Shown: positions 7,336 through 17,212, counted from the stretch's first letter. The stretch is DNA of 64,000 nt from Salinicola lusitanus (GCF_003206045.1 NZ_PZJM01000001.1:62807-126806), one strand, 5' to 3'. Notes: generated by a model not told the origin, from the sequence alone. Numbers and translations: made by a program.

Positions 7336-8057
7336 TGGGGCAGTGGAGAACAGAGGCGCAGGATGAGCCCAACACCCTGCTGACGCTGGAATCGTTATCG
7401 CTGGCGCAGGGCAACCGCATGGTGCTGGAGGGTATCGACGGTCATTTCGAGGCCGGCACCATCACCGCGCTGGTGGGCGCCAACGGCGCCGGCAAGAGTA
7501 CGCTGGTCCAGGGGATCATGGGCGAGCTGCGCCCCGTCAACGGCCGGGTTCATTGTCGGGTACCCAATGCCCGGCGCGCCTGGCTGCCGCAGCAGCTGGC
7601 GCTGGACCTGACCTTCCCGATGAGCGTCGAGGAGCTGGTGATGAGCGGCTGCTGGCCGACCCACGGCAGTTTCAAGCGCTACGGCCCGACGGAGTACCGT
7701 CGCGGCCAGGCGGTGATGCAGCGCCTGGGCCTGCAGGCGTTCGAACATCGCCCGCTGGGCGAGCTGTCCGGCGGCCAGCGCCAGCGCGCCCTGCTGGGCC
7801 GTACCTTGATGCAGGAAGCCCAGTTGCTGCTGCTGGACGAGCCGTTCGCCAATGTCGATGCCGCCACCGTCGAGGTGCTGATCGAGGTATTGCAGGACAT
7901 GGCGGCCAAGGGCGCGGCGATCATCATCGTGCTGCACGATCACGATCAGATGACCCGGCTGGCCGACCGGATCCTGCACCTGGAGCGCGGGCATGGCACC
8001 TGGTCGACGCCCGCCCGGGTCGGCGACGCCTCCTCCACGGCGGAGACGCTGGCATGA
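7335..8057 (+). CDS. znuC: Zinc ABC transporter ATP-binding protein ZnuC
   Basis: This 240-residue ABC ATPase of the manganese/zinc/iron family has Walker A GANGAGKST (about residues 47-55), signature [13 protein letters not shown], Walker B LLLLDEPF and switch HDHD. It powers import of zinc through ZnuB from the periplasmic ZnuA. The ATG overlapping the stop of the preceding small ORF is chosen over longer in-frame readings. Its stop overlaps the znuB start (ATGA). Confidence 0.92.
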   Translation: MGQWRTEAQDEPNTLLTLESLSLAQGNRMVLEGIDGHFEAGTITALVGANGAGKSTLVQGIMGELRPVNGRVHCRVPNARRAWLPQQLALDLTFPMSVEELVMSGCWPTHGSFKRYGPTEYRRGQAVMQRLGLQAFEHRPLGELSGGQRQRALLGRTLMQEAQLLLLDEPFANVDAATVEVLIEVLQDMAAKGAAIIIVLHDHDQMTRLADRILHLERGHGTWSTPARVGDASSTAETLA

Positions 8058-8938
8058 TCGACTGGTTGTTCTCTCCGTTAATCGATTTCGGTTTCATGCG
8101 CCGCGCGCTGGTGGCCGGCCTGGCGTTGTCGCTGGTCGCGCCGCCACTGGGGGTTTTCCTCACCCTTCGCGGCATGAGCCTGGTCGGCGACGCCATGGCC
8201 CACGCCGTGTTGCCGGGCGTGGCGGTGGGTTTCCTGCTGGCCGGGTTCTCGCTGCCGGCAATGAGCTTTGGCGGCCTGATCGCGGGGCTGCTGGTGGCAG
8301 GGCTGGCGGGCAGCGTGTCGCGCCTGACCGGCCATCGCGAAGACTCCGCCATCGCCAGCTTCTACCTGATCTCGCTCGCCGCCGGGGTGATGTTGATCTC
8401 GATGCGCGGCAGCAGCGTCGATCTGACCCACGTGCTGTTCGGCTCGATCCTGGCGGTGGACAGTACCGCGCTGTGGCTGATCGTCAGCGTGTCGAGCCTG
8501 ACCCTGATCGTGCTCGCCGCGATCTTCCGCATCCTGGTGGTGGAGTGCCTCGACCCGCTGTTCCTGCGCGGCCAGGGCATTCGCGGCGGCGCCGTGCACG
8601 GCCTGTTCCTGGGCTTGATGGTGCTCAACCTGACGGCCGGCTTCCAGACGCTGGGGACACTGATGGCGGTCGGCCTGATGATGCTGCCGGCCACCGCGGC
8701 GCGCTTCTGGTCGAAACGCCTCGAAGGCCTGATGGGGCTGGCCATCGCCATCGGCATGATCTCGAGCGTGGGAGGCCTGCTGCTCTCCTATCACGCCGGC
8801 CTGCCCTCCGGTCCCTGCATCATTCTGCTCGCTGGCGTCATCTATCTGTTTTCCGCGCTGTTCGGGCGGTACCACAGCGTCTTTGCCCGCTGGCGTCGGC
8901 GCGTCCAGCCCATGCTGCCGCCGGACGCCCACGGCTGA
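8054..8938 (+). CDS. znuB: Zinc ABC transporter permease ZnuB
   Basis: This 294-residue integral inner-membrane protein of the ABC-3 family has eight or nine hydrophobic segments and the conserved GDAMAHAVLPGVA motif near residue 50. It forms the zinc channel with ZnuC. The ATG overlaps the znuC TGA. The gene order leader-znuC-znuB-znuA is all co-directional, which supports a single Zur-controlled unit. Confidence 0.92.
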   Translation: MIDWLFSPLIDFGFMRRALVAGLALSLVAPPLGVFLTLRGMSLVGDAMAHAVLPGVAVGFLLAGFSLPAMSFGGLIAGLLVAGLAGSVSRLTGHREDSAIASFYLISLAAGVMLISMRGSSVDLTHVLFGSILAVDSTALWLIVSVSSLTLIVLAAIFRILVVECLDPLFLRGQGIRGGAVHGLFLGLMVLNLTAGFQTLGTLMAVGLMMLPATAARFWSKRLEGLMGLAIAIGMISSVGGLLLSYHAGLPSGPCIILLAGVIYLFSALFGRYHSVFARWRRRVQPMLPPDAHG

Positions 8939-8978
8939 CTCGGCACTCCATCGTTCAACTTCATTCGAGGAATTCAAG

Positions 8979-10028
<1,050 letters not shown>

Positions 10029-10036
10029 CGCGGCGA

Positions 10037-10056
10037 GGCCGGCGGCACCGCCGGCC
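10037..10056 (+). terminator. Hairpin after znuA
   Basis: GGCCGGCGG / CCGCCGGCC stem 8 bases after the znuA stop, followed by GTTTCTC. The T run is short, so termination may be partial. Confidence 0.5.
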
Positions 10057-10087
10057 GTTTCTCGCACTGGTCAATCAAGGCCACCTG

Positions 10088-10128
10088 AACGACACTGCTT
10101 CTCGAACCATCGCCGAGACAGTGTCGTT
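10088..10128 (+). terminator. Terminator-like hairpin abutting the next start codon
   Basis: A 10-bp stem AACGACACTG / CAGTGTCGTT with an inner TCTCG / CGAGA stem, followed by TTTT. The ATG of the following gene begins 4 bases after the stem. It is either a second terminator for the znu operon or a leader structure of the glycosylase gene. Confidence 0.6.
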
Positions 10129-10131
10129 TTC

Positions 10132-11385
10132 ATGCCGCCAGTGACTGCTCCCCACCGTCATCTCTCTCTTGCCCAGGCCCGGCGGCTCGCCCTGAAGGCC
10201 CAGGGATTCAGCGCCTCCTCCCCCGAGACCGTCAACCGCGGCCATCTCAACCGCCTGTTGAGTCGACTTGGCGTGTTGCAGATCGACTCCGTCAACGCCC
10301 TCGCACGCTCCCACTACCTGCCCGTTCTGTCGCGGCTCGGCCCGTATCCGACGGCACTGCTCGACGAGGCGGCCTGGAGCCGCAATCGCCATCGGTCGTT
10401 GTTCGAGTACTGGGGCCACGAAGCCTCGCTGCTGCCGCTCTCGCTCTATCCGGCGATGCGCTGGCGCATGCGCCGCGCCCAGGACGGCATCGGCATCTAC
10501 AAGCACCTGGCGAGATTCGGGCGGGAGCGGCGCGACGTGATCGAGCGCGTGCTGGCCAGCGTGCGCGAGCAGGGGCCACTGGGGGCGGGGGCGCTGAATA
10601 CGCGGGAAGGGCCGTCCGGCCCGTGGTGGGACTGGAGCGAGGAGAAACAGGCGCTGGAGTGGCTGTTCGCCGCCGGCGAGGTCACCGTTGCCCGCCGCCG
10701 GGGCTTCGAACGGCTCTACGATCTCCCCGAGCGGGTGCTGCCGGCGACGGTGCTGAACCAGCCCGAGCCCGACCTGCTCGAAGCCCATCGCCAACTATTG
10801 GCCCAGTCCGCCGCCGCCCTGGGAGTGGCCACCGAGAAAGACCTGCGCGACTACTATCGGCTGGCACCGAACGATACCCGCGCCGCGCTCGAGACGCTGG
10901 TCGAGGACGGCACCTTGACGCCGGTCACGGTGCAGGGCTGGCGCCAGTCCGGCTATCTGCTCGGCGACCCCAGCGTGCCGAGGCGCATCGAAACCGCTGC
11001 CCTGCTGTCACCGTTCGACTCGCTCGTCTGGTACCGCGAGCGAACCGAGCGACTGTTCGGATTCCACTATCGCCTCGAGTTCTACGTACCGCCTCGCAAG
11101 CGCGTCTACGGCTACTATGTCATGCCCTTTCTCCACGGCGACCGGCTCGTCGGCCGCATCGATCTCCGCGCTCGTCGTGCCGAGGGCGAACTGACGATTC
11201 TCGCGATCCACCCGGAACCGGAGGTCCGCTTCGGGGAGGCGCAACTCACCGCCCTGGCGCAGCAGTTCGAGCAACTGGCAACTTGGCTGGGGCTGCCCCG
11301 CATCCATCTCGCCTGCGAGCGCCCATTGGCCCAGCGGCTCATGGCCCACTGGCCGATGGACCCGCAGCGGCGGCGCCATCTCTGA
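10132..11385 (+). CDS. Winged-helix DNA glycosylase of the AlkX/YcaQ (HTH_42) family
   Basis: This 417-residue protein of the COG3214 family opens with the SLAQARRLAL segment and the conserved VLQIDSVN block. Gln50-Ile51-Asp52 is the Q-hydrophobic-D motif that marks YcaQ/AlkX-type enzymes, which excise bases involved in interstrand crosslinks, as opposed to the QxQ of AlkZ. The later LSPFDSLVWYRERTERLFGF region is also typical. The only good start, ATG 10132, has no Shine-Dalgarno and sits directly behind a hairpin, so expression may be low or controlled. Confidence 0.85.
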   Translation: MPPVTAPHRHLSLAQARRLALKAQGFSASSPETVNRGHLNRLLSRLGVLQIDSVNALARSHYLPVLSRLGPYPTALLDEAAWSRNRHRSLFEYWGHEASLLPLSLYPAMRWRMRRAQDGIGIYKHLARFGRERRDVIERVLASVREQGPLGAGALNTREGPSGPWWDWSEEKQALEWLFAAGEVTVARRRGFERLYDLPERVLPATVLNQPEPDLLEAHRQLLAQSAAALGVATEKDLRDYYRLAPNDTRAALETLVEDGTLTPVTVQGWRQSGYLLGDPSVPRRIETAALLSPFDSLVWYRERTERLFGFHYRLEFYVPPRKRVYGYYVMPFLHGDRLVGRIDLRARRAEGELTILAIHPEPEVRFGEAQLTALAQQFEQLATWLGLPRIHLACERPLAQRLMAHWPMDPQRRRHL

Positions 11386-11400
11386 AGCCGGCACGGCGCT

Positions 11401-11453
11401 TCCCGTTTCCCGTTTCCCGTTTCCCGTTTCCCGTTTCCCGTTTCCCGTTTCCC
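11401..11453 (+). repeat. Heptanucleotide tandem repeat (TCCCGTT)7.5
   Basis: Seven perfect TCCCGTT units plus TCCC start 16 bases after the preceding stop codon. No coding or RNA function is evident. A second heptamer array with a different unit lies at 15867-15922. Confidence 0.95.
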
Positions 11454-11467
11454 TAAGAATACTTCTG

Positions 11468-11505
11468 CGACCAATAACCACATTCTTTTTGTGGTTATTC
11501 GGTCG
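11468..11505. repeat. Long inverted repeat upstream of ompW
   Basis: CGACC-AATAACCACA and TGTGGTTATT-CGGTCG pair over 15 bp with one bulged base and an 8-base T-rich loop. No T run follows on either strand. It could be a regulator site or an RNA structure in the 5' region of ompW (start at 11579). Confidence 0.6.
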
Positions 11506-11578
11506 TAGCCTGATCCCGATGCCACGACCCGAACCGGTCGCGGCGAGTACACCAAGGGCCATCAAGGGAACGCCACTC

Positions 11579-12214
11579 ATGAACACGATCCTACGCCGCT
11601 TGAGCATCGCCGGACTGGCGGTAGCGACATCGCTCGGCGCCAGCAGCGCCTTCGCTTACGGTGCCGGCGACTGGTTCACCCACTTCGGTATCGCCAAGGT
11701 CTCGCCCAAGAGCGACAACGGTGACTTCGATGCCATCGGCGTCGACAAGATCGACGTCGACGACGAAAGCGGCTTCGCCTTCACGCTCGGTTATCGCTTC
11801 CTCGACAACTGGGGCGTCGAACTGCTGGCCGCCCAACGTTTCAAGCACGACATCAATCTGGATGGCACCCAGATGGGCTCCACCAAACATCTGCCACCGA
11901 CCCTGACGCTGCAGTACTACCCGCTCGGCGGCACCGATGCCCGGGTTCAGCCCTATGTCGGTGCCGGCCTGAACTACACCCACTTCTCCGACGAGAAGGT
12001 CGACGGCGGCAGTCTGAAGATGGATGACTCCTGGGGCGCCGCGGCGCAACTGGGCATCGACCTGCTGATCGATGACCACTGGTCGTTGAATGCGGCGGCC
12101 TGGTACCTGGATATCGACTCCGACACCACCGCCACGATCGGCGGCGAGTCCTACGACACCACGGTCCATATCGACCCCGTCGTGGTGATGGGCGGCATCG
12201 GCTACCGCTTCTGA
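11579..12214 (+). CDS. ompW: OmpW family outer membrane protein
   Basis: This 211-residue protein has a signal peptide at residues 1-24 (ending AFA) and a mature region with alternating beta strands that ends in aromatic GIGYRF, the signature of outer-membrane barrels. OmpW forms an 8-stranded barrel with a hydrophobic channel for small apolar compounds. The start at 11579 gives the signal peptide; the longer frame does not. The family match rests on the GDWFTHFGIAKVSPKSD opening and the overall length. Confidence 0.88.
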   Translation: MNTILRRLSIAGLAVATSLGASSAFAYGAGDWFTHFGIAKVSPKSDNGDFDAIGVDKIDVDDESGFAFTLGYRFLDNWGVELLAAQRFKHDINLDGTQMGSTKHLPPTLTLQYYPLGGTDARVQPYVGAGLNYTHFSDEKVDGGSLKMDDSWGAAAQLGIDLLIDDHWSLNAAAWYLDIDSDTTATIGGESYDTTVHIDPVVVMGGIGYRF

Positions 12215-12571
12215 AGCGAGCCACCGCCACACGATCGGATCCTCCCTGGCCACCGCCCGGTGGCCAGGCATAGGGCTCGCCTCCCGGTTTCGTCCCTCGA
12301 GAGGGGGCTGGCAAAAGCCTGAGCTCGACGATAGGGCGTTGGAATCGACCTTGCACGCGAGCCCGAACTCGGCGCCCGCGTCAAAATGCGCATTTCTCCA
12401 GCGCGAACTGGTGCGTCAGCACGGTCCTTCTCCCATTCGATGTTGCCTGGTCCCGCCTTCACTCACCGAGTGGGTTAACACCCCATCAGCGATTTTTGCC
12501 CAAAACTGTAGACTTGCGGCGAAGAGAATGTGATCATTCGCAGCCTAACTTTTACTCCGCTTCAATACTGA
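12215..12571. other. Intergenic region between ompW and the efflux operon
   Basis: A 9-bp stem CTGGCCACC / GGTGGCCAG at 12247-12268 may terminate ompW, although no T run follows. From about 12270 to 12571 I see no gene and no other recognisable element. Confidence 0.4.
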
Positions 12572-12595
12572 CCCATGGGTGAGCGCACCCATGGG
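12572..12595. promoter_or_regulatory. Perfect palindrome before the FUSC efflux operon
   Basis: CCCATGGGTG-AGCG-CACCCATGGG, a 10-bp perfect inverted repeat 12 bases before the probable start codon. Placement suits an operator or a translational control hairpin. The regulator is unknown; LysR-type AaeR controls such operons in Escherichia coli, but no such gene is adjacent. Confidence 0.5.
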
Positions 12596-12607
12596 CGCTG
12601 GTCATTC

Positions 12608-14695
12608 ATGATTCGAATTCCTGCCGATCACTGGCTACTGGCGTTGAGAACGGTGCTGGCCGTCTGGCTGGCCCTGTTCCTGGCCATGCGTCTCGATCTC
12701 TACCAACCCGCCTGGGCGATCCTGGCGGTGATGATCGTGACCCTGCAGCCGGTCATGTTCACCGGCGGCACGCCGCCGCTCGGGATCATCATCGGGCGCA
12801 GCGTCGCACGGCTTTTCGGCACCCTGTTCGGGGCGGTCGTCGGGCTGGCGCTGATCGCCCTGTTCGGCCAGCAGCCCATGCTCTATCTGCTGTTCTCCGG
12901 CGGCTGGCTCGCCTTCTGCATGTACTGGGTGATGCTCGAGCAGGACGAGTATCTCGGCTACGTGATGATGCTCAGCGGCTATACCGCGACCCTGGTCTCG
13001 CTGACGGCCATCGGTACCGGCGTCGACCAGATCTGGACGATCGCGCTGGCACGCTTCACCGAGACGGCGCTGGGGATCGGCTGCGGACTGCTGATGCACG
13101 TGGTCATCGCGCCGCGCTTCGGCAGCCGCGCGCTGCCCGGCGCGCTGTCATCCTTCCTCTCGCTGAGCGCCCGGGAAACGCTGGCCTCGCTGGACGCCCC
13201 GCGCTCACGGGCGCAGCGGGACGACGGGCTCAAGGCGTTGCTGGCGACCTACCAGCAGTTCGAGAAGTTGCGGGGCTTGACGCGTCTCGAGACCCGTCGG
13301 CTCAGCCACTTCATTCCCGCGCTGGATCGCTTTGCCGCCGACGGCCTGGCCCTGCTCACCGCCGTGAGAGAACTGCAGACGGCGCTCGATTACCTGCGCG
13401 CCTGCGACGATGGCGAACACTGGCTGAACCAACTCGCCACGGCGGCGGTCCCGCTGCTCGAGACGATCGAGTCGGCGCCGGATGGCGAACCCAGCGAACG
13501 CCTGGTGCTGGCCGACTTCGACTGGGACGACACCACGGTCGAGCCGCGCAGCCGCGCCCGCGCCGAGCTGGTGCGCCAACGTCTCGGCGAGGTGCTGGGG
13601 CTGCTCCAGCACGGCCGGCGATTGCGCCACGCGCTCGACGACCCGGCCTCGTCGCGGATCGAGACGCTACCCCGCGAGCGCCGCTCGCGAACCACCCACA
13701 ACGAGCACTTCGTGGCCCGCTTCAACGCCTTCCGCGTGTTCGTCGCCTTCGAGCTGCTGGGCCTGTTCTGGATCCACAGCGGCTGGCACTCCGGCTATCT
13801 CGCCATGATGCTGCTGGGCGTCTTCACCATGCTGTTCGCCAAGGCGCCCGATCCCGCGGCGGTGGTCTATCAGTTCCTGTGGGGCTCGATCGCTGCGGTG
13901 ATCTTCGGCGGCGTGCTGCTGTTCCTGGTGCTGCCGGTGATCAACGGTTTCCCGCTGCTGGCGCTGGCGGTGGCAATACCGGTGACCATCGGCACGCTGC
14001 TGACCCCTCATCCGCGCTGGTCGGCGATCGGGCTGGCCGGCGCCATCACCATGATGACGCTGCTCAACCTCAACTCCACCTACACTTTCGCCCCGGCGCG
14101 CTACATCAACGGCGGGCTGGCCTCGATCATCGGCACCCTCTGCGCCATGTTCACCTACTCCCTGCTGCGCCAGCGCTCGCCGGACGAGCGCATCCGGATC
14201 CTGATGGCCGCCTACTGGCGCGGCCTGAGTCGGCTGATGCGGGAGAAATCACTGCCCAACCGTCCCCGCCTGGAGAGTCGCCTCTACGACCGGCTGGGCC
14301 GGCTGGTCGCCCTCGGCGGCAGCGACCACGCCCTGCGCGAAGCCATCGACCTCCATGCCATGGCGCTGTGCGTATGGCGCATCCGCCGTCTGCGCGGCGC
14401 CCTCGGCCCCCACCGTGCCGAGATCGAAGCCTGGCTTGCCGGCATCGGCGCACGACTGATCGCCCGCGAACGCCACGACCCCGCCGTCTGGCAAAGCCTG
14501 GCCGACGAGGCCATCGCCTGGGTCGAGCGGCTCTATCACGAGACCCACCTGCCGATCGCCAGCATCGGGGAGATCGCCATGCTGGGCCACCTGATGCGCG
14601 AGGCGCCGGGCGTGACCCTCGAAGCCCGCGCCAACGCCGAGACGGCAGACGTCTCGATGACGGCCACCACCGGAGAGTCGCGACATGCTGGCTGA
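12608..14695 (+). CDS. FUSC family inner-membrane efflux protein (AaeB-like)
   Basis: This 695-residue protein has two hydrophobic blocks (about residues 8-165 and 365-520), each followed by a long cytoplasmic segment, the layout of AaeB/FUSC transporters that export aromatic carboxylic acids and similar organic anions. The start MIRIPADHWLLALRT is preferred because it leads straight into the first helix; an upstream ATG at 12575 lies inside the palindrome. Overlaps the next gene by 11 bases. Confidence 0.87.
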   Translation: MIRIPADHWLLALRTVLAVWLALFLAMRLDLYQPAWAILAVMIVTLQPVMFTGGTPPLGIIIGRSVARLFGTLFGAVVGLALIALFGQQPMLYLLFSGGWLAFCMYWVMLEQDEYLGYVMMLSGYTATLVSLTAIGTGVDQIWTIALARFTETALGIGCGLLMHVVIAPRFGSRALPGALSSFLSLSARETLASLDAPRSRAQRDDGLKALLATYQQFEKLRGLTRLETRRLSHFIPALDRFAADGLALLTAVRELQTALDYLRACDDGEHWLNQLATAAVPLLETIESAPDGEPSERLVLADFDWDDTTVEPRSRARAELVRQRLGEVLGLLQHGRRLRHALDDPASSRIETLPRERRSRTTHNEHFVARFNAFRVFVAFELLGLFWIHSGWHSGYLAMMLLGVFTMLFAKAPDPAAVVYQFLWGSIAAVIFGGVLLFLVLPVINGFPLLALAVAIPVTIGTLLTPHPRWSAIGLAGAITMMTLLNLNSTYTFAPARYINGGLASIIGTLCAMFTYSLLRQRSPDERIRILMAAYWRGLSRLMREKSLPNRPRLESRLYDRLGRLVALGGSDHALREAIDLHAMALCVWRIRRLRGALGPHRAEIEAWLAGIGARLIARERHDPAVWQSLADEAIAWVERLYHETHLPIASIGEIAMLGHLMREAPGVTLEARANAETADVSMTATTGESRHAG

Positions 14696-14900
14696 ATGGT
14701 CCTTCCTGGGATTTCTGATGCCGCCGCTGGCCCTGCCGGTCCTGGTGGCACTGGGGCTATACCTGATTCTCCGGCGTCTCTTCGTGCGCCTGGGGCTCTA
14801 TCACTGGTTCTGGCAACCGGTGCTCGCGGATATCGCGATCTACGCTTTGCTGTTGTGGTCGGTGCTGGCCCTGACGGGCTCACTACCGATCGCTGGATGA
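14685..14900 (+). CDS. DUF1656 small membrane protein (AaeX-like)
   Basis: 71 residues with two hydrophobic helices and the HWFWQPVLADIAIYALLLW stretch characteristic of DUF1656. Such proteins are always found between a FUSC permease and an HlyD-type periplasmic adaptor, as here, and probably belong to that efflux complex. Their exact job is unknown. Confidence 0.85.
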   Translation: MLAEWSFLGFLMPPLALPVLVALGLYLILRRLFVRLGLYHWFWQPVLADIAIYALLLWSVLALTGSLPIAG

Positions 14901-14913
14901 GGAAAAGACCTTG

Positions 14914-15858
14914 ATGAACTGGCCTACCGGACTCCGCAGGAGTATGCGGCTGCTGCTGACCCTCGCCCTGGTCGTCGCGGCGATCGTCGCCGTCGCCCAG
15001 CTCTGGAATCACTACATGCACGACCCGTGGACCCGCGACGGTCGGGTCCGTGCCGACGTCGTCAATCTCGGCACCGATGTCGCCGGGCTCGTCGACAGTC
15101 TCGAGGTACACGACAACCAGCGGGTAGCGAAAGGCGACGTGCTGTTCACCATCGATCAACAGCGCTACCGGCTGGCCCTGGACGAGGCCCAGGCCAACCT
15201 GCACCAGCTGGTGCAGAAGCGTGACGAGGCCCAGGCCGCCAACAGCCGTCGCCAGCGGTTGAAGAACTACGTCTCCCAGGAGGACAAGGACAACGCCCGG
15301 TTCTCGCTGGCCACGGCCCAGGCCGCAGTCGAGCAGGCCAAGGTCGAGGTCGATCAGGCCAAGCTGGACCTGGAACGTGCCACCGTGCGCGCGCCGGTCG
15401 ACGGCTACGTCACCAACCTGCTGCTGCGCCCGGGCCAGTACGTGAACGTGGGAACGGATGCCATGACCCTGGTCGATGCCCACAGTTTCTACGTACTGGG
15501 CTATTTCGAGGAGACCAAGCTGGACCGCATCGACATCGGCGCCCCCGCCAGGATCCAGCTACTCTCCAGCGACCGGCCCGTGTGGGGCCATGTGGACAGC
15601 TTCGCTCGCGGCATCAGCGACAGCAGCCTGAGCAGTCAGCAGAACGGCCTTGCCACGGTCAACGCCTCCTTCGACTGGGTACGCCTCTCCCAGCGCATCC
15701 CGGTGCGTATCGCACTCGACGACATTCCCGAAGGGACCAAGCTCTCCGCCGGCCTCACCGCCACCGTCTATCTCGACGGCGACCGGCACGAGCGCGAAGA
15801 CGCTCCCGGCTGGTGGAAGCCGATTCGCCAGTGGTGGGAGGGATTGGTCGGTATCTGA
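14914..15858 (+). CDS. HlyD family periplasmic adaptor (AaeA-like)
   Basis: About 314 residues. An N-terminal membrane anchor (residues 9-28) is followed by a biotinyl-lipoyl-like half motif (VAGLVDSLEVHDNQRVAKGD), a coiled-coil hairpin rich in Ala, Glu, Gln and Lys (about 85-145), and the second half motif VRAPVDGYVTNLLLRPGQYV. This is the membrane-fusion component of the three-gene efflux system. TTG 14911 is an alternative start; GAGGA fits either. Confidence 0.88.
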   Translation: MNWPTGLRRSMRLLLTLALVVAAIVAVAQLWNHYMHDPWTRDGRVRADVVNLGTDVAGLVDSLEVHDNQRVAKGDVLFTIDQQRYRLALDEAQANLHQLVQKRDEAQAANSRRQRLKNYVSQEDKDNARFSLATAQAAVEQAKVEVDQAKLDLERATVRAPVDGYVTNLLLRPGQYVNVGTDAMTLVDAHSFYVLGYFEETKLDRIDIGAPARIQLLSSDRPVWGHVDSFARGISDSSLSSQQNGLATVNASFDWVRLSQRIPVRIALDDIPEGTKLSAGLTATVYLDGDRHEREDAPGWWKPIRQWWEGLVGI

Positions 15859-15866
15859 GCGCCGCA

Positions 15867-15922
15867 AGCTACGAGCTACGAGCTACGAGCTACGAGCTAC
15901 GAGCTACGAGCTACGAGCTACG
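15867..15922 (+). repeat. Heptanucleotide tandem repeat (AGCTACG)8
   Basis: Eight perfect AGCTACG units begin 8 bases after the stop codon of the adaptor gene. The unit length equals that of the array at 11401 but the unit is unrelated. Function unknown. Confidence 0.95.
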
Positions 15923-15953
15923 AGGCAGCATCCCGACACATCACTAAACGTTC

Positions 15954-15989
15954 AAGGGCGGCAGGTCATCCTGCCGCCCTTCCGTTTTT
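15954..15989 (+). terminator. Strong terminator of the efflux operon
   Basis: 12-bp perfect stem AAGGGCGGCAGG / CCTGCCGCCCTT with a TCAT loop, followed by CCGTTTTT. It lies between convergent genes. Confidence 0.85.
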
Positions 15990-16009
15990 CCACGCCCGAC
16001 GATGGCGAG

Positions 16010-17212
16010 TCAGTGCAGCGCCTGGCAGGCCTCGTCGATCCGACGACACGCTTCGAGCAGTGGCTCGGTACCGGTGGCGAAGGAGATCCGGAAATGACCG
16101 GGCAGACCAAAAGCGCTGCCCGGCACGACAGCGACCCGGGCGGACTCGAGCAGATAGAGCGCCAGCGCCTGGTCGTCCTCGATCTTCACCCCCTCTGACG
16201 TTTCGCGTCCCAGCAGCCCTTCGCAGTTCGGGAACAGATAGAACGCGCCCTCCGGCAGTCGGCAGACCAGCCCCTCGACCGCATTGATCGCCTCGGCACA
16301 GCGCGTGCGCCGCTCGGCAAATATCGTATTGCGCCGCTGAATGTCGTCCTGTGGCTGGGCGAGTGCCGCGATCGCCGCCGCCTGGGAAACCGAGGCCGGG
16401 TTGGAGGTCGTCTGCGACTGCATGACCGCCATCGCCCGAATCAGCTCTGCCGGACCGGCGCCGAAGCCGATTCGCCACCCGGTCATGGCGTGGCCCTTGG
16501 AGACACCGTTGATGGTCAGCGTGCGCGACTTCAGCCGCGGTTCGACCTCGGCCAGGGTGCAGAACTCGAAGTCGTCATAGACGAGATACTCGTAGATATC
16601 GTCGGTCAGGACGACGATATCGGGGTGATCCAGCAGCACCGCCGCCAGCGCGGTCAGCTCGCTACGGGTGTAACCGGCCCCGGTGGGGTTGCCGGGTGAG
16701 TTGAGGATCAGCACGCGGGTTTTCGGGGTGATCGCGGCCTGCAGCTGCGTCGGCGTCAATTTGAAGCCGGTCTCCGCCGGACAAGGGACCGCCACCGGCA
16801 TGCCACCGGCCAGGCGCACCATGTCCGGATAGGAGACCCAGTGCGGCGCGGCGAAGATCACTTCGTCGCCCGGATCGACCAGCGCCATCAGCGCGTTGAA
16901 GATCACCTGCTTGCCACCGGCGCCGACGCTGATCTCATCGGTGCGGTACGCCAGGCCGTTGTCGCGGCGGAATTTCTCGACGATAGCCTGCTTGAGCGCG
17001 GGGGTGCCGTCGACGGCGGTATAGCGGGTCTCCCCCGCATCCAGTGCGGCCTTGGCGGCCTCGCGGATGGCGACTGGCGTCTCGAAATCGGGCTCGCCCT
17101 GGGAGAGCGAGATGACATCGATCCCCTCGGCGCGCATCGTTGCGGCGCGCCCGCTGATTTCGATGGACGCGGAGGGGCGAACGACGGACAGGCGTCCGGC
17201 CAATCGAATCAT
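16010..17212 (-). CDS. Class I/II PLP-dependent aminotransferase (aspartate aminotransferase-like)
   Basis: This 400-residue fold-type I enzyme resembles aspartate aminotransferases of the I-gamma subgroup. Visible motifs are ISLSQGEPDFETP near the N-terminus, NSPGNPTG in the middle, the PLP-lysine block NGVSKGHAMTGWRIG, and FRISFATG near the end with the substrate-binding Arg. Its ATG overlaps the pxpA stop, so it is coupled to a 5-oxoprolinase subunit. It may transaminate the amino acid produced by the surrounding catabolic genes; the true substrate is unknown. Confidence 0.88.
   Translation of the reverse strand: MIRLAGRLSVVRPSASIEISGRAATMRAEGIDVISLSQGEPDFETPVAIREAAKAALDAGETRYTAVDGTPALKQAIVEKFRRDNGLAYRTDEISVGAGGKQVIFNALMALVDPGDEVIFAAPHWVSYPDMVRLAGGMPVAVPCPAETGFKLTPTQLQAAITPKTRVLILNSPGNPTGAGYTRSELTALAAVLLDHPDIVVLTDDIYEYLVYDDFEFCTLAEVEPRLKSRTLTINGVSKGHAMTGWRIGFGAGPAELIRAMAVMQSQTTSNPASVSQAAAIAALAQPQDDIQRRNTIFAERRTRCAEAINAVEGLVCRLPEGAFYLFPNCEGLLGRETSEGVKIEDDQALALYLLESARVAVVPGSAFGLPGHFRISFATGTEPLLEACRRIDEACQALH

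Noticed and set aside
11401..11453. CRISPR-like array
   Set aside because: The units are 7 bases with no spacers, so it is a simple tandem repeat.
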